NCBI GenBank assembly: GCA_964445985.1
Contig: CAYUMU010000051.1
Span: forward strand, 1 to 50,225
Reading direction: 5' to 3'
Source of the DNA: CAYUMU01 sp964445985
Lineage (GTDB): Bacteria; Planctomycetota; Planctomycetia; Pirellulales; S012-138
Length of the DNA stretch: 50,225 bases
In this document: positions 22,703 to 32,680 of the stretch, piece by piece
Layout of the letters: each line of letters opens with the position of its first letter
Numbering within the stretch: the stretch's first letter is position 1
The notes under the pieces: generated by a model
Seen by the model: only the letters and a program-made list of their open reading frames with translations
Database searches by the model: none
What the model was told of the DNA's origin: nothing
Position numbers and translations under genes: made by a program

Positions 22703-25621
22703 TTAGCCCAAGGCGCCGCTCGCTGGCGCGCCCTCGTTGCGCAACGCCTTGCGGATGGCCGAAAGTAGCAATTGCCAATCCACCGGCTTGCTCAGGTAGT
22801 CGCTGCAGCCTGCCGACAAACAGCGTTCGCGATCGCCCGACATGGCATGCGCGGTGAGGGCAATGATCGGTTCGCGATAACCGAGTGCTCGCAATTGGCG
22901 GGTAGCGTCGTAGCCGTCGAGCTCCGGCATTTGCATGTCCATCAATATCAATTGGAAGGGATCACCGGCTGCCTTGGCGCGCTGGATCTGCTCCACCGCC
23001 ACGCTGCCATTGTCGGCGATGGATACTTCCAGCCCCGCCTTGCGGAGCATCAAACCGATCAAGCGCTGATTGTCAGGGCCGTCTTCCGCCAGCAACACCC
23101 GGCCTGCTAGCCGGCCATTCGAGTCCTCGCTGGCTCTCGGCTCATCGCGATCCCAGGCCGGGCTCGATTCGCCCAGGTTCTTGGCGGCACTGGCAACGCC
23201 GGCGCACACGGTGACAGAAAACGTGCTACCGACATGCAACTTGCTCCTGACCGATATCTTGCCTCCCAGCAACTGGACCAACCGTCTGGAAATGGTGAGC
23301 CCCAGCCCCGTGCCACCAAAGCGGCGCGTGGTGGACGAATCGGCCTGCGAAAACGGGCGGAACAGCCGCGATAATTGCTGCGGCGCCATGCCAATGCCGG
23401 TGTCTTCCACGTCAAATCGCAAGATGCCTCGGCCCTGTTTCACGCGGTAAGAAACGATCACCTTCACGCTCCCCCGCTCGGTGAACTTAATGGCGTTGCC
23501 GACCAGGTTGACGAGCACCTGCCGCAGCCGAACCGGGTCGGTCTGGCAGGTGGCAGGGAGCGGCGTCGCGGCGTGGAGCGAAATCTCGATGCCTTTTTGC
23601 CTCGCTCGAACCCGCATGGTGCGGTGAATTTCTTCCAACAGATCCCACACCGGCACGTCCATCGTTTCCGTTTCCAATCGGCCGGCTTCAATCTTGGAGA
23701 GGTCGAGAATGTCGTTGATCAGTTCCAGCAGGTGCTGACCATTGCGGCGAATGGTTTGCAACGCCTCTTCACGCTGGGCTCGCGAGGCGCCTTCGTCATC
23801 CAGCAGCAAATCCGAGTAGCCCAAGATGGCCGTCATGGGCGTACGGATTTCGTGGCTCATGTTGGCCAGAAACGCGCTCTTGGCGGCCGTGGCTTGCTTG
23901 GCCGCCAAGGCCAGCCGCTTGGTGTCGGCCAGCGCTTCCGCCAGTTGACGGTTGGCTTGCTCGGCCTCGTCCTTGGCCTGGTGAATTTCTAGTTCAATCA
24001 GTTTCCGCTGGGTAATGTCACTGGCAACCCCCAAGAAACCGTGGAGACTGCCATCACTATCGGTGAGCGCGGTGAGCGTGAAGAGCACCGTCAGCTTGCT
24101 GCCATCCTTGCGAATGTAGGTACACTCCTGCTGGTTCGATAACCCCAACCGTGCCGGCAACACATAGGAGGAAAAACTCCATTCCACCGGCTGGCATGTT
24201 TCCAGTCCTCGTTCCGCCGCCTGCTGACAAAGCTCGTCCAAGTCATGAAACAGCAGCAGTGTTTCCAGCCCCACCACCTCGTCCGCGGCGTATCCCAACA
24301 TGGCTTCGGCGGCCGGATTGAACAGTTGAATGATGCCGTCGGTATCGGTCGCAATGATCGCGTGACCGGCATTTTGCAAGATGGCGTGCATTCGCGACGC
24401 CAGCTTGCGGTTGGCCTGTTCCGTTCGCCGGCGCTCGGTCACATCGGTGCAAATACTCACGTACCCTAGTAATCGCCCCTGGATATCTTTGAACGCGGCG
24501 TTCGTGGTTTGCACCCAGTACAGTTCACCATTTTTGGCGCGGTTGCAGATCTCGCCGTGCCACACCCCTTTCTTGGCCAGCGTTATGTACATATCGCCCC
24601 AGAACACCTGGGGATGGAATCCGGAGTTTACAATCCGATGATCCTGCCCTAGCAGTTCGTCATAACTGTAGCCGCTGATCTCACGGAATTTACTATTGAC
24701 GTAAACGATGCGGCCTCGAGCATCGGTTTCTGAAACGATTGCATGCTCATCGAGCGTTTGCTTCTGCAGCGCCAACTCACGCAGCGTCATTTGCGAGCGC
24801 TGCTCGCTCTCCCCCAATCGCGCGAATGTCCGTTCGAGCGAGGCCGCCAGCGAGCCGATCTCGTTGGGCTCCAATTCGGGCATGACCAGTTTGCCCTCGT
24901 GGGCCGCCGACTGCCGGAGCGCCTCGGTGATACCTGCCAGCGGCGTCAATACGTGTCGCCGCAAGAGGGCCCAGGCCAGCAACCACAACACCGCCACGGC
25001 GGCAAATGTTAATAGCGCCCAAACTCCCAGGGAGTGCATCACGCCGTGGGCCGTGGGTTTTGAATCGATCTCCACCAACACGGCCCCGCGCGGCGTTTGA
25101 CCGGCAACCTGTCCATCGTCGGTCGAGAGCGTGATCGGCGCCACGTACCGAAACATCACGCCACCCATATTGTGATGAACTGCCGTTTGCCGGTGCAGCA
25201 CTTCAGTGGCATGCGCGGCCAACCCGCGATCCTGCAGGTCCTCCAGTTCAACACCCACCAGATTGCGACGCGCGCAAACCAGCACCCGCGGTGGATTGTC
25301 GGCGAAAATAATGACGCTCGACACCTCGCTCTGAGCGGCCGTCGCGTCGACCATTCTCTGCAGGTAGCTGGAGTGCGGGGCAACGCCGGCCGCCGACTGA
25401 ACGGTGTTGGCGACCATCTCCGCCTTGTCACGCAGCCGGGAGTTCAACATTTGGTGGTACAAATGCGAGCCCATCCACGACACCAACGAGAACAGCAATA
25501 ACCCCGTCGCCAACAACGGCACCAGCACTTGCCGGCGCAAGGAGATCCGGGGCGATTTCCCCAGCGAAGTCGGCGGCGCCAGGGAAATCTCCCGCCGCGG
25601 CACATGGTCCGAGATGTTCAC
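22703..25621 (-). CDS. Membrane hybrid sensor histidine kinase with two PAS domains and receiver
   Basis: The 972-residue protein has two membrane segments (near residues 33-50 and 200-220) enclosing a periplasmic sensor of about 150 residues. A HAMP-like linker comes next. Two PAS domains follow (ETDARGRIVYVNSKFREISG; ATDTDGIIQLFNPAAEAMLG), each with a PAC segment, then a short coiled coil. HisKA has the phosphorylated His near 590 (FLANMSHEIRTPM). HATPase_c shows NLVGNAIKFTERG, DTGIGM and GGTGLGL. A C-terminal receiver carries its Asp near 895 (LILMDMQMPELDG) and the KPVD lysine. No DNA-binding response regulator is adjacent. The start is a GTG; upstream sequence is low in start signals, so the N-terminus is uncertain by a few residues. 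Confidence 0.93.
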   Translation of the reverse strand: MNISDHVPRREISLAPPTSLGKSPRISLRRQVLVPLLATGLLLFSLVSWMGSHLYHQMLNSRLRDKAEMVANTVQSAAGVAPHSSYLQRMVDATAAQSEVSSVIIFADNPPRVLVCARRNLVGVELEDLQDRGLAAHATEVLHRQTAVHHNMGGVMFRYVAPITLSTDDGQVAGQTPRGAVLVEIDSKPTAHGVMHSLGVWALLTFAAVAVLWLLAWALLRRHVLTPLAGITEALRQSAAHEGKLVMPELEPNEIGSLAASLERTFARLGESEQRSQMTLRELALQKQTLDEHAIVSETDARGRIVYVNSKFREISGYSYDELLGQDHRIVNSGFHPQVFWGDMYITLAKKGVWHGEICNRAKNGELYWVQTTNAAFKDIQGRLLGYVSICTDVTERRRTEQANRKLASRMHAILQNAGHAIIATDTDGIIQLFNPAAEAMLGYAADEVVGLETLLLFHDLDELCQQAAERGLETCQPVEWSFSSYVLPARLGLSNQQECTYIRKDGSKLTVLFTLTALTDSDGSLHGFLGVASDITQRKLIELEIHQAKDEAEQANRQLAEALADTKRLALAAKQATAAKSAFLANMSHEIRTPMTAILGYSDLLLDDEGASRAQREEALQTIRRNGQHLLELINDILDLSKIEAGRLETETMDVPVWDLLEEIHRTMRVRARQKGIEISLHAATPLPATCQTDPVRLRQVLVNLVGNAIKFTERGSVKVIVSYRVKQGRGILRFDVEDTGIGMAPQQLSRLFRPFSQADSSTTRRFGGTGLGLTISRRLVQLLGGKISVRSKLHVGSTFSVTVCAGVASAAKNLGESSPAWDRDEPRASEDSNGRLAGRVLLAEDGPDNQRLIGLMLRKAGLEVSIADNGSVAVEQIQRAKAAGDPFQLILMDMQMPELDGYDATRQLRALGYREPIIALTAHAMSGDRERCLSAGCSDYLSKPVDWQLLLSAIRKALRNEGAPASGALG

Positions 25622-26355
25622 GGCTGGAACGCCCCCCGGTGAAGCGGCGGCAGGGGTCGCCCCTTGATCGCCTGGCGAGCAGGCTCCGACGAGACGCTAT
25701 CCGTCCAATCGACGGAAGCCCTGATCTGGCCGTTTTCCGCCAGCGCGACCGCCGAATGCCGGAGCATTGCCCGCAGCCAGCGCGACTTCAAAAGCAACCA
25801 GGGCGCGCGTCGGATACGATGCCTGCGAGTCAACACGGGGAATCCTCTGCGCGATGCCAACAACTTAACGCGGGTAAACCGCGGACGAACTCCGAGGCAT
25901 TAAAGTTCCCTGCACAGCTTGCAGAGACGCTAACGAGCAAGAAACTATCGCGGGCAACCCACCAACGCTGGCTGTCCGCATAGTCTTTGCTGCTTAGCTT
26001 GTGATGTAAGAGTCTAAAATCTGGCCCAACCGGGCGGCCCGTGCGGTTCCAGCCAGACAACCTGGAGCCAACGCGACAACCGGTCGTCGCACGCAACTCT
26101 AGACCATGACATAAGGTCACGTGTGGGCTTCCTCACATTGTGGGGGAGTCGCCAGGCACTTACCGCTCGCACAATCCGTGCAATCATTCTGGGTGGACCA
26201 GATGGGTCCCACAAACAGAGAGGTGTCCCTCAATATGTGAATTCAGGGTCAAGAATCGCGAGCCATGCTCAGCGCATAATCCGGCAGCCGATCATAAGGG
26301 AGGGGGGGAGGGCTCCCATCCAGGCCGCGGATCCTGGCGTTGCCAGCGGCGCCAA
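25622..26355. other. Long intergenic region between the kinase and pyruvate carboxylase genes
   Basis: These 734 bases lie upstream of the kinase gene and downstream of pyc, both on the minus strand. The part nearest the kinase is GC-rich and probably holds its promoter; the part from about 25900 is more balanced in composition. No tRNA, known riboswitch, or supported gene was found. A minus-strand frame (25618-25863) that ends in a GTGA overlap with the kinase start looks non-coding. Confidence 0.4.
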
Positions 26356-29300
26356 CTAGCGAATAACCAGCAGCAAGTCGCCCGTTTCTACCTGGCTGCC
26401 GGCCTTGACAAGCACTTGCTCCACCTTGCCGTCGCGCTCGGAGTAAATGGTGGTTTCCATTTTCATGGCCTCCAGCGTCAGCAGCTTTTGCCCCCTGGCT
26501 ACGGTGTCGTCCGCCTGAACGGCCACGTTGACCACCATGCCAGGCATGCTCGCCCCGATTTGGGCCAGATCGGCCGGATCGGCTTTGGCGGCCTTCTTGG
26601 TTTCGGGCTCGAGCGCCTTATCCACCACGTTCACATCACGGGGTTGGCCGTTCAGTTCAAAGAAGACGGATCGCTCGCCGTCGGGGTGAGGATCGCCAAC
26701 CGCCAGGAATTTGATGATCAAGGTTTTGCCCGGCTCGATATCGATGGCGATTTCTTCACCCGGCTCCATTCCATATAAGAACACAGGCGTGGGCAGCATG
26801 CTGGTGTCTTCATAGGCCAAAGTGTGCCGAGCAAATTCCTTGAATACTTTGGGGTATAGAATGTAAGACAGCACATCCTGCTCGGTCGGCTCGTGCTTGA
26901 TAATGGCTTGAACCTCGGCGGCCGCCTGCTTGAAGTCGGCCGCGGGCAGGGTAGCGCCTGGCCGCCCTCGCAGTCCCTTCTCTCCCCGCAAGATTCGCTG
27001 TTGCACCTCTTTGGGAAACCCGCCAGGCGGTTGCCCCATGCGGCCGCCAATCAAGTCGACCACCGACTGCGGAAATGCCAGGTCGCGTGCTTCATCCAGC
27101 ACGTCTTCACAGGTGAGACCGTTGGCCACCAAAAACAGCGCCATATCGCCGACGGCCTTGGAAGTCGGCGTCACTTTGACAATATCGCCAAACAGCAAAT
27201 TCACTTCGGCATAAATCTTACAGACTTCCGACCAGCGGTCCCCCAGCCCTAACGCTCGGGCCTGCTCATAGAGGTTGGTATATTGCCCGCCCGGCATTTC
27301 ATGACTATAGAGATCGGCGGTCGCGGCCAGCGACTCGCTCTCGAAGCCGGCATAGAACTGCCGCGTAACCCGCCAGTATTCCGAAATCGCGTCCAAGGCG
27401 CCGGAAGGCAGCCCCGTGTCGCGCGGGGTGTAGCGGAGCGCCTCCACCAGGGTATTCAAATTGGGTTGCGAGGTTCCACCCGAGAGCGGCGCCATGGCGG
27501 CGTCGGCAATATCCAGATCGACACTGGCCGCTTCCAGGATAGAAGCCGCTTGAATTCCGGCGGTATCGTGCGTATGGAAATGAATGGGCAAACCGGTTTC
27601 TTCCTTGAGCGTTTTCACCAGCTTCTTGGCCGCCAGCGGCTTGCAGAGCCCTGCCATATCCTTGATCGCCAGGATATGCGCGCCCATTTTCCGCAGCTCT
27701 TTTGCCAGATCGACATAGTATTGCAAGCTGTATTTGGTGCGATGGGGATTCTGAATGTCGCCCGAGTAACAGATGGCCGCCTCGCAGATCGCGCCGGTTT
27801 TGAGCACGGCCTCCATGGCCACCTTCATATTCGGCGCCCAGTTCAAGGCGTCAAACACGCGGAATACATCGATGCCTGCCGCGGCGGCCTCTTTGACAAA
27901 TCCCTTGACCACGTTGTCGGGGTAATTCGTATAGCCCACCGCGTTGGAAGCCCGCAGCAGCATTTGAAACAGAATATTCGGCGCCTTTTCGCGCAACTCG
28001 CCGAGCCGTTGCCAGGGCGACTCTTTCAAGAATCGCATGGTGGTGTCGAAGGTCGCTCCTCCCCACATTTCTAGCGAAAACAACTGAGGGCAAGTGCGCG
28101 CATAGACTTCGGCAATATTCAATAGATCTTTGGTGCGTACCCGCGTGGCCAACAGCGATTGGTGCGCGTCGCGAAACGTGGTGTCGGTGATCAACAGCGG
28201 CTTGTGCTTCAAGATCCATTTCATCAATCCTTCGGGGCCGTCTTTCAACAAGCGATCGCGCAGCCCCGGGGGCATTTTCGACCCCGCTTCCAGTTTCGGC
28301 ACCGGGGCAGGCAATCGCCGCGTGGCCTGCGCGCGGCCCTGCACCAACGGATTGCCGTTCACAATGATCTCGCCCAAGTAGCTGAGCAGTTTCGTGGCCC
28401 GGTCGCGCCGCTCGGGAAACTCAAACAGCGAAGGCGTTTCGTCGATAAATCGCGTGGTGCAGGTGCCATCGATGAACCGCGGGTGGTTCATCAGCTTGAT
28501 CAAGAACGGGATGTTTGTTTTCACGCCGCGGATGCGAAACTCTTGCAGGCAGCGCTCCATGCGGTTCACGGCATCGGTGAAACGCCGGCCACGGGCGGTC
28601 ACCTTGACCAACAGCGAATCGTAGAAAGGATTCACGACGGCCCCCGAAAACGCGCTGCCGGCATCGAGCCGAATGCCCATGCCGCTGGCCGAGCGGTAAT
28701 GGCTGACCCGGCCATAGTCGGGCACGAAGCCGTTCTGAGGGTCTTCGGTGGTCACCCGGCATTGCATGGCATAGCCGACGGTGCGCACCGAGTCTTGGTC
28801 GGGCATGCCAATTTCGGGATCGGAAAGCGCCGTGCCCTGGGCCACCAAGATTTGCGACTTCACAAGATCGATGCCGGTCACCTCTTCGGTAACCGTATGT
28901 TCCACCTGAATCCGCGGATTGACTTCAATGAAGAAGAACTGGTTGGTTTCGGCATCGACGAGAAACTCCACCGTGCCGGCATTTTCGTACGACACCGTCC
29001 GGCCGATAGCTAGCGCGGCGTCGCACAGTTCTTGCCGCAATTTGGGATCCAAATTGGGCGCCGGCGCCAGTTCCACCACCTTTTGATGCCGGCGTTGCAC
29101 CGAACAGTCCCGCTCCCACAAGTGCAGCAGGTTGCCGTGCTTGTCGCCCAGCAACTGCACCTCGATATGCCGGGCTTGGGCAATGAACTTTTCCACGAAC
29201 ACGTCGGAACTGCCAAAGGCCGTGAGCGACTCTCGCTGGGCCGAATCGAAAGCGGCGGAGAAATCGCTCTCCTGCCGCACAACCCGCATGCCGCGGCCAC

Positions 29301-29799
29301 CGCCCCCCTTGGCTGCCTTGAGAATGATGGGGTATTCCAGCTTGGCCGCCACCTTCTTGCCAGCGGCGGCGTCTTGCAGGGCCGCGGCGCTACCGCCCAG
29401 CACCGGCACGCCGGCCTTCTCCGCCAGGTTGCGGGCTTCGGTCTTATCGCCCAATTGATGCAGAATGTGCTCGGGCGGACCCACGAAGATGATGCCCGCC
29501 TCGCGGCACGCGCGGGCCAGGTCGGGGTTCTCCGACATGAACCCATAGCCGGGGTGGATGGCGTCGATGCCGTGTTGCAGGCACAGCTCGATGATCCGCG
29601 GGATATCGAGATAGGCCCGAATCGGCTCCCCCTTTTTGCCGATCAAGTAGGCCTCGTCGGCCTTGAAACGGTGCAGGGCATAGCGGTCTTCGTACGTGTA
29701 TATGCCCACCGTGCGAATATCCAACTCGTGGGCGCTGCGAAACACGCGAATGGCAATTTCGCTACGGTTGGCCACCAACAGCTTCTTGATTTGCGTCAT
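26356..29799 (-). CDS. pyc: Pyruvate carboxylase
   Basis: This 1147-residue single-chain enzyme carboxylates pyruvate to oxaloacetate using biotin and ATP. The biotin carboxylase domain opens KKLLVANRSEIAIRVFR, with AIHPGYGFMSEN and KGGGGRGMRVV (ATP grasp) and FIEVNPRIQVEHTVTEE. The carboxyltransferase domain starts DTTFRDAHQSLLATRVR and contains RFLKESPWQRL, FRVFDALNW and IHFHTHDTAG. The C-terminal biotinyl domain has the modified Lys near 1113 (LEAMKMET). The length matches bacterial four-domain PycA. ATG 29799 sits at the family N-terminus. It supplies oxaloacetate for the TCA cycle. It is monocistronic by spacing; a REP-like palindrome lies just upstream. Confidence 0.97.
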   Translation of the reverse strand: MTQIKKLLVANRSEIAIRVFRSAHELDIRTVGIYTYEDRYALHRFKADEAYLIGKKGEPIRAYLDIPRIIELCLQHGIDAIHPGYGFMSENPDLARACREAGIIFVGPPEHILHQLGDKTEARNLAEKAGVPVLGGSAAALQDAAAGKKVAAKLEYPIILKAAKGGGGRGMRVVRQESDFSAAFDSAQRESLTAFGSSDVFVEKFIAQARHIEVQLLGDKHGNLLHLWERDCSVQRRHQKVVELAPAPNLDPKLRQELCDAALAIGRTVSYENAGTVEFLVDAETNQFFFIEVNPRIQVEHTVTEEVTGIDLVKSQILVAQGTALSDPEIGMPDQDSVRTVGYAMQCRVTTEDPQNGFVPDYGRVSHYRSASGMGIRLDAGSAFSGAVVNPFYDSLLVKVTARGRRFTDAVNRMERCLQEFRIRGVKTNIPFLIKLMNHPRFIDGTCTTRFIDETPSLFEFPERRDRATKLLSYLGEIIVNGNPLVQGRAQATRRLPAPVPKLEAGSKMPPGLRDRLLKDGPEGLMKWILKHKPLLITDTTFRDAHQSLLATRVRTKDLLNIAEVYARTCPQLFSLEMWGGATFDTTMRFLKESPWQRLGELREKAPNILFQMLLRASNAVGYTNYPDNVVKGFVKEAAAAGIDVFRVFDALNWAPNMKVAMEAVLKTGAICEAAICYSGDIQNPHRTKYSLQYYVDLAKELRKMGAHILAIKDMAGLCKPLAAKKLVKTLKEETGLPIHFHTHDTAGIQAASILEAASVDLDIADAAMAPLSGGTSQPNLNTLVEALRYTPRDTGLPSGALDAISEYWRVTRQFYAGFESESLAATADLYSHEMPGGQYTNLYEQARALGLGDRWSEVCKIYAEVNLLFGDIVKVTPTSKAVGDMALFLVANGLTCEDVLDEARDLAFPQSVVDLIGGRMGQPPGGFPKEVQQRILRGEKGLRGRPGATLPAADFKQAAAEVQAIIKHEPTEQDVLSYILYPKVFKEFARHTLAYEDTSMLPTPVFLYGMEPGEEIAIDIEPGKTLIIKFLAVGDPHPDGERSVFFELNGQPRDVNVVDKALEPETKKAAKADPADLAQIGASMPGMVVNVAVQADDTVARGQKLLTLEAMKMETTIYSERDGKVEQVLVKAGSQVETGDLLLVIR

Positions 29800-29821
29800 G
29801 CGATTTATCTAATAAAGCTTT

Positions 29822-29849
29822 CTGGATCCCCGCCTTCGCGGGGATGACG
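29822..29849. repeat. REP-like palindrome upstream of pyc
   Basis: The string ctggatccccgccttcgcgg plus gatgacg is an inverted, sequence-shifted relative of the palindrome at 408-437 and 17701-17728. It lacks the conserved tail. It lies 23 bases before the pyc start codon, on the 5' side, so it may sit in the pyc leader RNA. Confidence 0.6.
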
Positions 29850-29977
29850 ACATTTTAGGGTGTTATTAAATTCTTGATCCTAGGGGGAAGTCAGCCAAGA
29901 AACAGTCCGGTTGTTATATCGCGAGGCCGATAGGCTGGAAAGTTGCCAATCCGTTGACGGACATCAACGACAGCCGC

Positions 29978-31381
29978 TTACATATTGGTCAACGCGTCGT
30001 CGCTTTCGGTGCCAATCAGGGCATCGAGCCCCGCGGCCAGCGTGGCGTCGTGTCGATGATCTTGAACGTACACCCGGCAAATGCGGTAGCTCACGGGGAT
30101 CCGCCGAAACAGGGCGTCGTCGCTCAATTCGCGGATGCGATCGTGGCCGGCGTCGTACAAAAAGTTCAGGCCCGAAGTTGGTCCGCGCGAGCCCGGCCGA
30201 TGCACGTGCCGCGCCAGATCGACCCGCAGCGGCAAATCGGCCACTTCGCGGGGTAGCTGCTTCCGCAAGGCCGCCTCCACAAACAGGGGGTCGCTAAAGA
30301 TGCTGCTCTTCTCGGCGTCGCTGGGCTGGAAGAACAGCGTGCGCTCACAGGCCATTTTCCAGGGAATTTCGCGATTCAAGAACGCCCGCCAGCGTTTGCC
30401 GAGCTCGCATTGCTCCGGGTTTTCGCTCCGCTCCCAGCGGGCAACTTCCACCAGCAGCGACATCTCGTGGAAGTCGCGATATTCCTCCAGATGGTGCTGG
30501 GGATCGCCGGGAAACAGGAAGTCTTTGCTCTCGCGGAACAGATCGGCCAAGGCCAGGTCGATGCCGCGCACGGTGCGATGGAAATAAATCGCCCGGAACA
30601 ATTCTGCCCTCACGGCGATGAACCGCACCAAGGCCGCCAGTCCCCGGCTGTGAATGGTCAGACCTTTGCTGGTGAAAAAACTGTAATGCAGCAGGCGATC
30701 GAGGTCGAACGCGCTGGCGCTGTAGCCCGACATGTAGGCGTCGCGGAGCACGAAATCCATGTTGTCGATGGTGTAAATGCCGCTGAACAGGCTGCGCAAG
30801 AACCTCAGCCAGCGGGGCCGCTCGTGTTTTGCCTGCCCCTCGCGAGGGCGGGCAATCAGGTACGCCACCTGGGCCGGATCGAGCTGTTCGCCGTCTTCCA
30901 AGCGGCTGTTGGGGTTGCCGCGCAAACCGCTCAGCAGGGTGCCCAGTTCTTGCTCGATGATGCGTTTTCCCAGGGTTTCGTGGGTGTGGCCGAATGCCTT
31001 GAGATAGTGGTCGTCAAAAAAATGCCCAAAGGGGCCATGCCCCACGTCGTGCAGCAAACCGGCCATGCGCAGCAGCGTTTCCACATACCCCCGACTGGGG
31101 ACATCGGGGCATTCGGTTTTCAGGCTCTCGTACAATCGCGCGGCGGCCCGGCTGGCCAGGTGCATTACGCCCAGCACGTGCTGGAACCGCGTATGTTCGG
31201 CCGAAGGGAACACCCACCAGGCGGTTTGCAGCTGGTGGATGTACCGCATCCGTTGCACCCAGGGATGGTCGATAATCTGCCGTTCCGAGACTTCTCCGGC
31301 GGCAAGCCCTTGGCCCGAGGTGAACGGGATATAGCCATGAATCGGATCATGGCTCAAGCTTTGGCGATCGAGGTCGTGCAT
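29978..31381 (-). CDS. HD-domain phosphohydrolase, dGTPase/SAMHD1-like
   Basis: The 467-residue protein starts LSHDPIHGYIPF and keeps the SAMHD1/dNTPase-like HD core. RMRYIHQLQTAWWVFPSAEHTRFQHVLG gives the first metal His; HDVGHGPFGHFFDDH gives the HD pair and a following His. A later segment (DNMDFVLRDAYMSGYSAS) corresponds to the conserved substrate-pocket Asp/Arg region. Related bacterial proteins hydrolyse deoxynucleoside triphosphates or other nucleotides, and some take part in phage defence; the substrate here is unknown. ATG 31381 begins the conserved domain. The divergent neighbour is another HD enzyme (YhaM-like). Confidence 0.88.
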   Translation of the reverse strand: MHDLDRQSLSHDPIHGYIPFTSGQGLAAGEVSERQIIDHPWVQRMRYIHQLQTAWWVFPSAEHTRFQHVLGVMHLASRAAARLYESLKTECPDVPSRGYVETLLRMAGLLHDVGHGPFGHFFDDHYLKAFGHTHETLGKRIIEQELGTLLSGLRGNPNSRLEDGEQLDPAQVAYLIARPREGQAKHERPRWLRFLRSLFSGIYTIDNMDFVLRDAYMSGYSASAFDLDRLLHYSFFTSKGLTIHSRGLAALVRFIAVRAELFRAIYFHRTVRGIDLALADLFRESKDFLFPGDPQHHLEEYRDFHEMSLLVEVARWERSENPEQCELGKRWRAFLNREIPWKMACERTLFFQPSDAEKSSIFSDPLFVEAALRKQLPREVADLPLRVDLARHVHRPGSRGPTSGLNFLYDAGHDRIRELSDDALFRRIPVSYRICRVYVQDHRHDATLAAGLDALIGTESDDALTNM

Positions 31382-31390
31382 GGCGGCGGC

Positions 31391-31527
31391 GGGATTAGGG
31401 ACTAGGGATTGGGGACTAGGAGGTAGGAGTTCGATTACGTCCCGATTCTAACGGCTTCTCCCCCTGCCAGATTAAATTTCAATTTCCAGCCACCAGCTAC
31501 TAACCCCCAGTCCCCATCCCCCAATCC
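31391..31527. repeat. G-rich and C-rich complementary tracts in the divergent intergenic region
   Basis: The stretch 31391-31427 consists of repeats of the type gggactagggattgggg. The stretch 31503-31527 (cccccagtccccatccccca) is largely its complement, so the two could pair in RNA or form a cruciform, and the G-runs could form a quadruplex. They lie between the start codons of two divergent HD-domain genes (31381 and 31658). Confidence 0.45.
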
Positions 31528-31657
31528 CGCCGTCAAGTCCTTTCGTCGCTTCGCTTGGCCCCCTAAAATAGGCTGCTCGCGTGGAAGCGCGTTTTCTGGT
31601 GCTGTTGGCCATGGGCGCCGCGGCCACTTTTGTTTTTGCGATACAGAAAGACCGAGC

Positions 31658-32638
31658 ATGGCTGGCACGGGTCGCCGCTTTATCAACCAACTGATCGACC
31701 AGGAGTCGATCGACGACATCTTCCTGGCCCAGGGTAAGCAACTTCGCCCTAACCGCAACGGCGACCTGTACATGCAGGTGGACCTTTGCGACCGCAGCGG
31801 CGCCATTAGCGCCTTGCTTTGGAACGCCGACGAAGCCACTTACAAGAGCTTTGAACCGGGGGATTTTGTCCAGGTCCGCGGCACGGCTCAGCTATACCAG
31901 GGCAGCATGCAGGTCATCGCCAACAAGGTCAAGCGGGCTCACAACCCCAGCATCAACGAGGCCGACTTCTACCGCCTGGGGCCTCAGGCCATCGATCAGC
32001 TGGCCACCCGCCTGGCCGAGTTGCTCCGCAGCCTCGACGACCCCCACCTGCGAAACCTGGCCGAGTGCTTCCTTATGGACGAGGACTTCATGCGCCGCCT
32101 CAGCCGCGCCCCGGCCGGCATCAAACACCACCACGCCTACCATGGCGGGCTGCTCGAACATATTGTGAACATGATGGAAGTCGCCAAGGCCGTGGCCCCC
32201 TTCTACCCTCAAGTGCATCGCGACCTGCTCATGCTCGGCTGCTTTCTCCACGACATGGGCAAGGTGGAGGAGCTCAGCTACGAGAAGAGCTTTGGTTACT
32301 CCGACGTGGGCCAAATGATCGGCCACCTGGTGATTGGCGTAAGCCAGCTCGAAGAAAAGATTCGCCAGGCCGAGCAACTCAGCGGCGAAGCCTTTCCTGA
32401 AGATTTCGGCCTGCGGCTCAAGCACATGATTGTAAGCCATCACGGCGAATACGAGTATGGCAGCCCCAAGTTGCCCATGACGCTCGAAGCCGTGGCGCTT
32501 ACGTACCTGGACAACCTCGACGCCAAGCTGCACGCCTTCACCCAGCTCATTCATGAAGACCCCGGGGTCGAAGGTTCCTTCACCCTGTACAATCAAAACC
32601 TCAAACGAAAACTATACAAGGGCAAGCCGACCAACTAA
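31658..32638 (+). CDS. YhaM-like 3'-5' exoribonuclease (OB fold plus HD domain)
   Basis: The 326-residue protein has the YhaM layout. An N-terminal OB nucleic-acid-binding domain comes first (QLIDQESIDDIFLAQGKQL, DRSGAISALLWNAD, VQVRGTAQLYQG). After a helical linker is an HD metal-dependent nuclease domain (HHHAYHGGLLEHIVNM, LLMLGCFLHDMGKVEEL, IVSHHGEYEYGSPK, TYLDNLDAKLHAF). The length matches B. subtilis YhaM (about 314). Homologues degrade RNA from the 3' end and also single-stranded DNA; in B. subtilis YhaM trims mRNA 3' ends. The next gene starts 42 bases downstream with its own Shine-Dalgarno. Confidence 0.93.
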   Translation: MAGTGRRFINQLIDQESIDDIFLAQGKQLRPNRNGDLYMQVDLCDRSGAISALLWNADEATYKSFEPGDFVQVRGTAQLYQGSMQVIANKVKRAHNPSINEADFYRLGPQAIDQLATRLAELLRSLDDPHLRNLAECFLMDEDFMRRLSRAPAGIKHHHAYHGGLLEHIVNMMEVAKAVAPFYPQVHRDLLMLGCFLHDMGKVEELSYEKSFGYSDVGQMIGHLVIGVSQLEEKIRQAEQLSGEAFPEDFGLRLKHMIVSHHGEYEYGSPKLPMTLEAVALTYLDNLDAKLHAFTQLIHEDPGVEGSFTLYNQNLKRKLYKGKPTN

Positions 32639-32680
32639 CGTCGGTAATGTCCGCTTGTTACTACCTCGGAGATATTTGCC

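Noticed and set aside
25618..25863. 81-codon frame overlapping the hybrid kinase start by GTGA
   Set aside because: The overlap looks like translational coupling, but the frame starts with TTG, lacks a Shine-Dalgarno, and is Arg/Pro-rich as expected for chance GC-rich sequence.
29978..32638. Phage-defence island made of two HD-domain enzymes
   Set aside because: Both enzymes have plausible housekeeping roles, and no other defence gene, integrase or composition shift is seen here.
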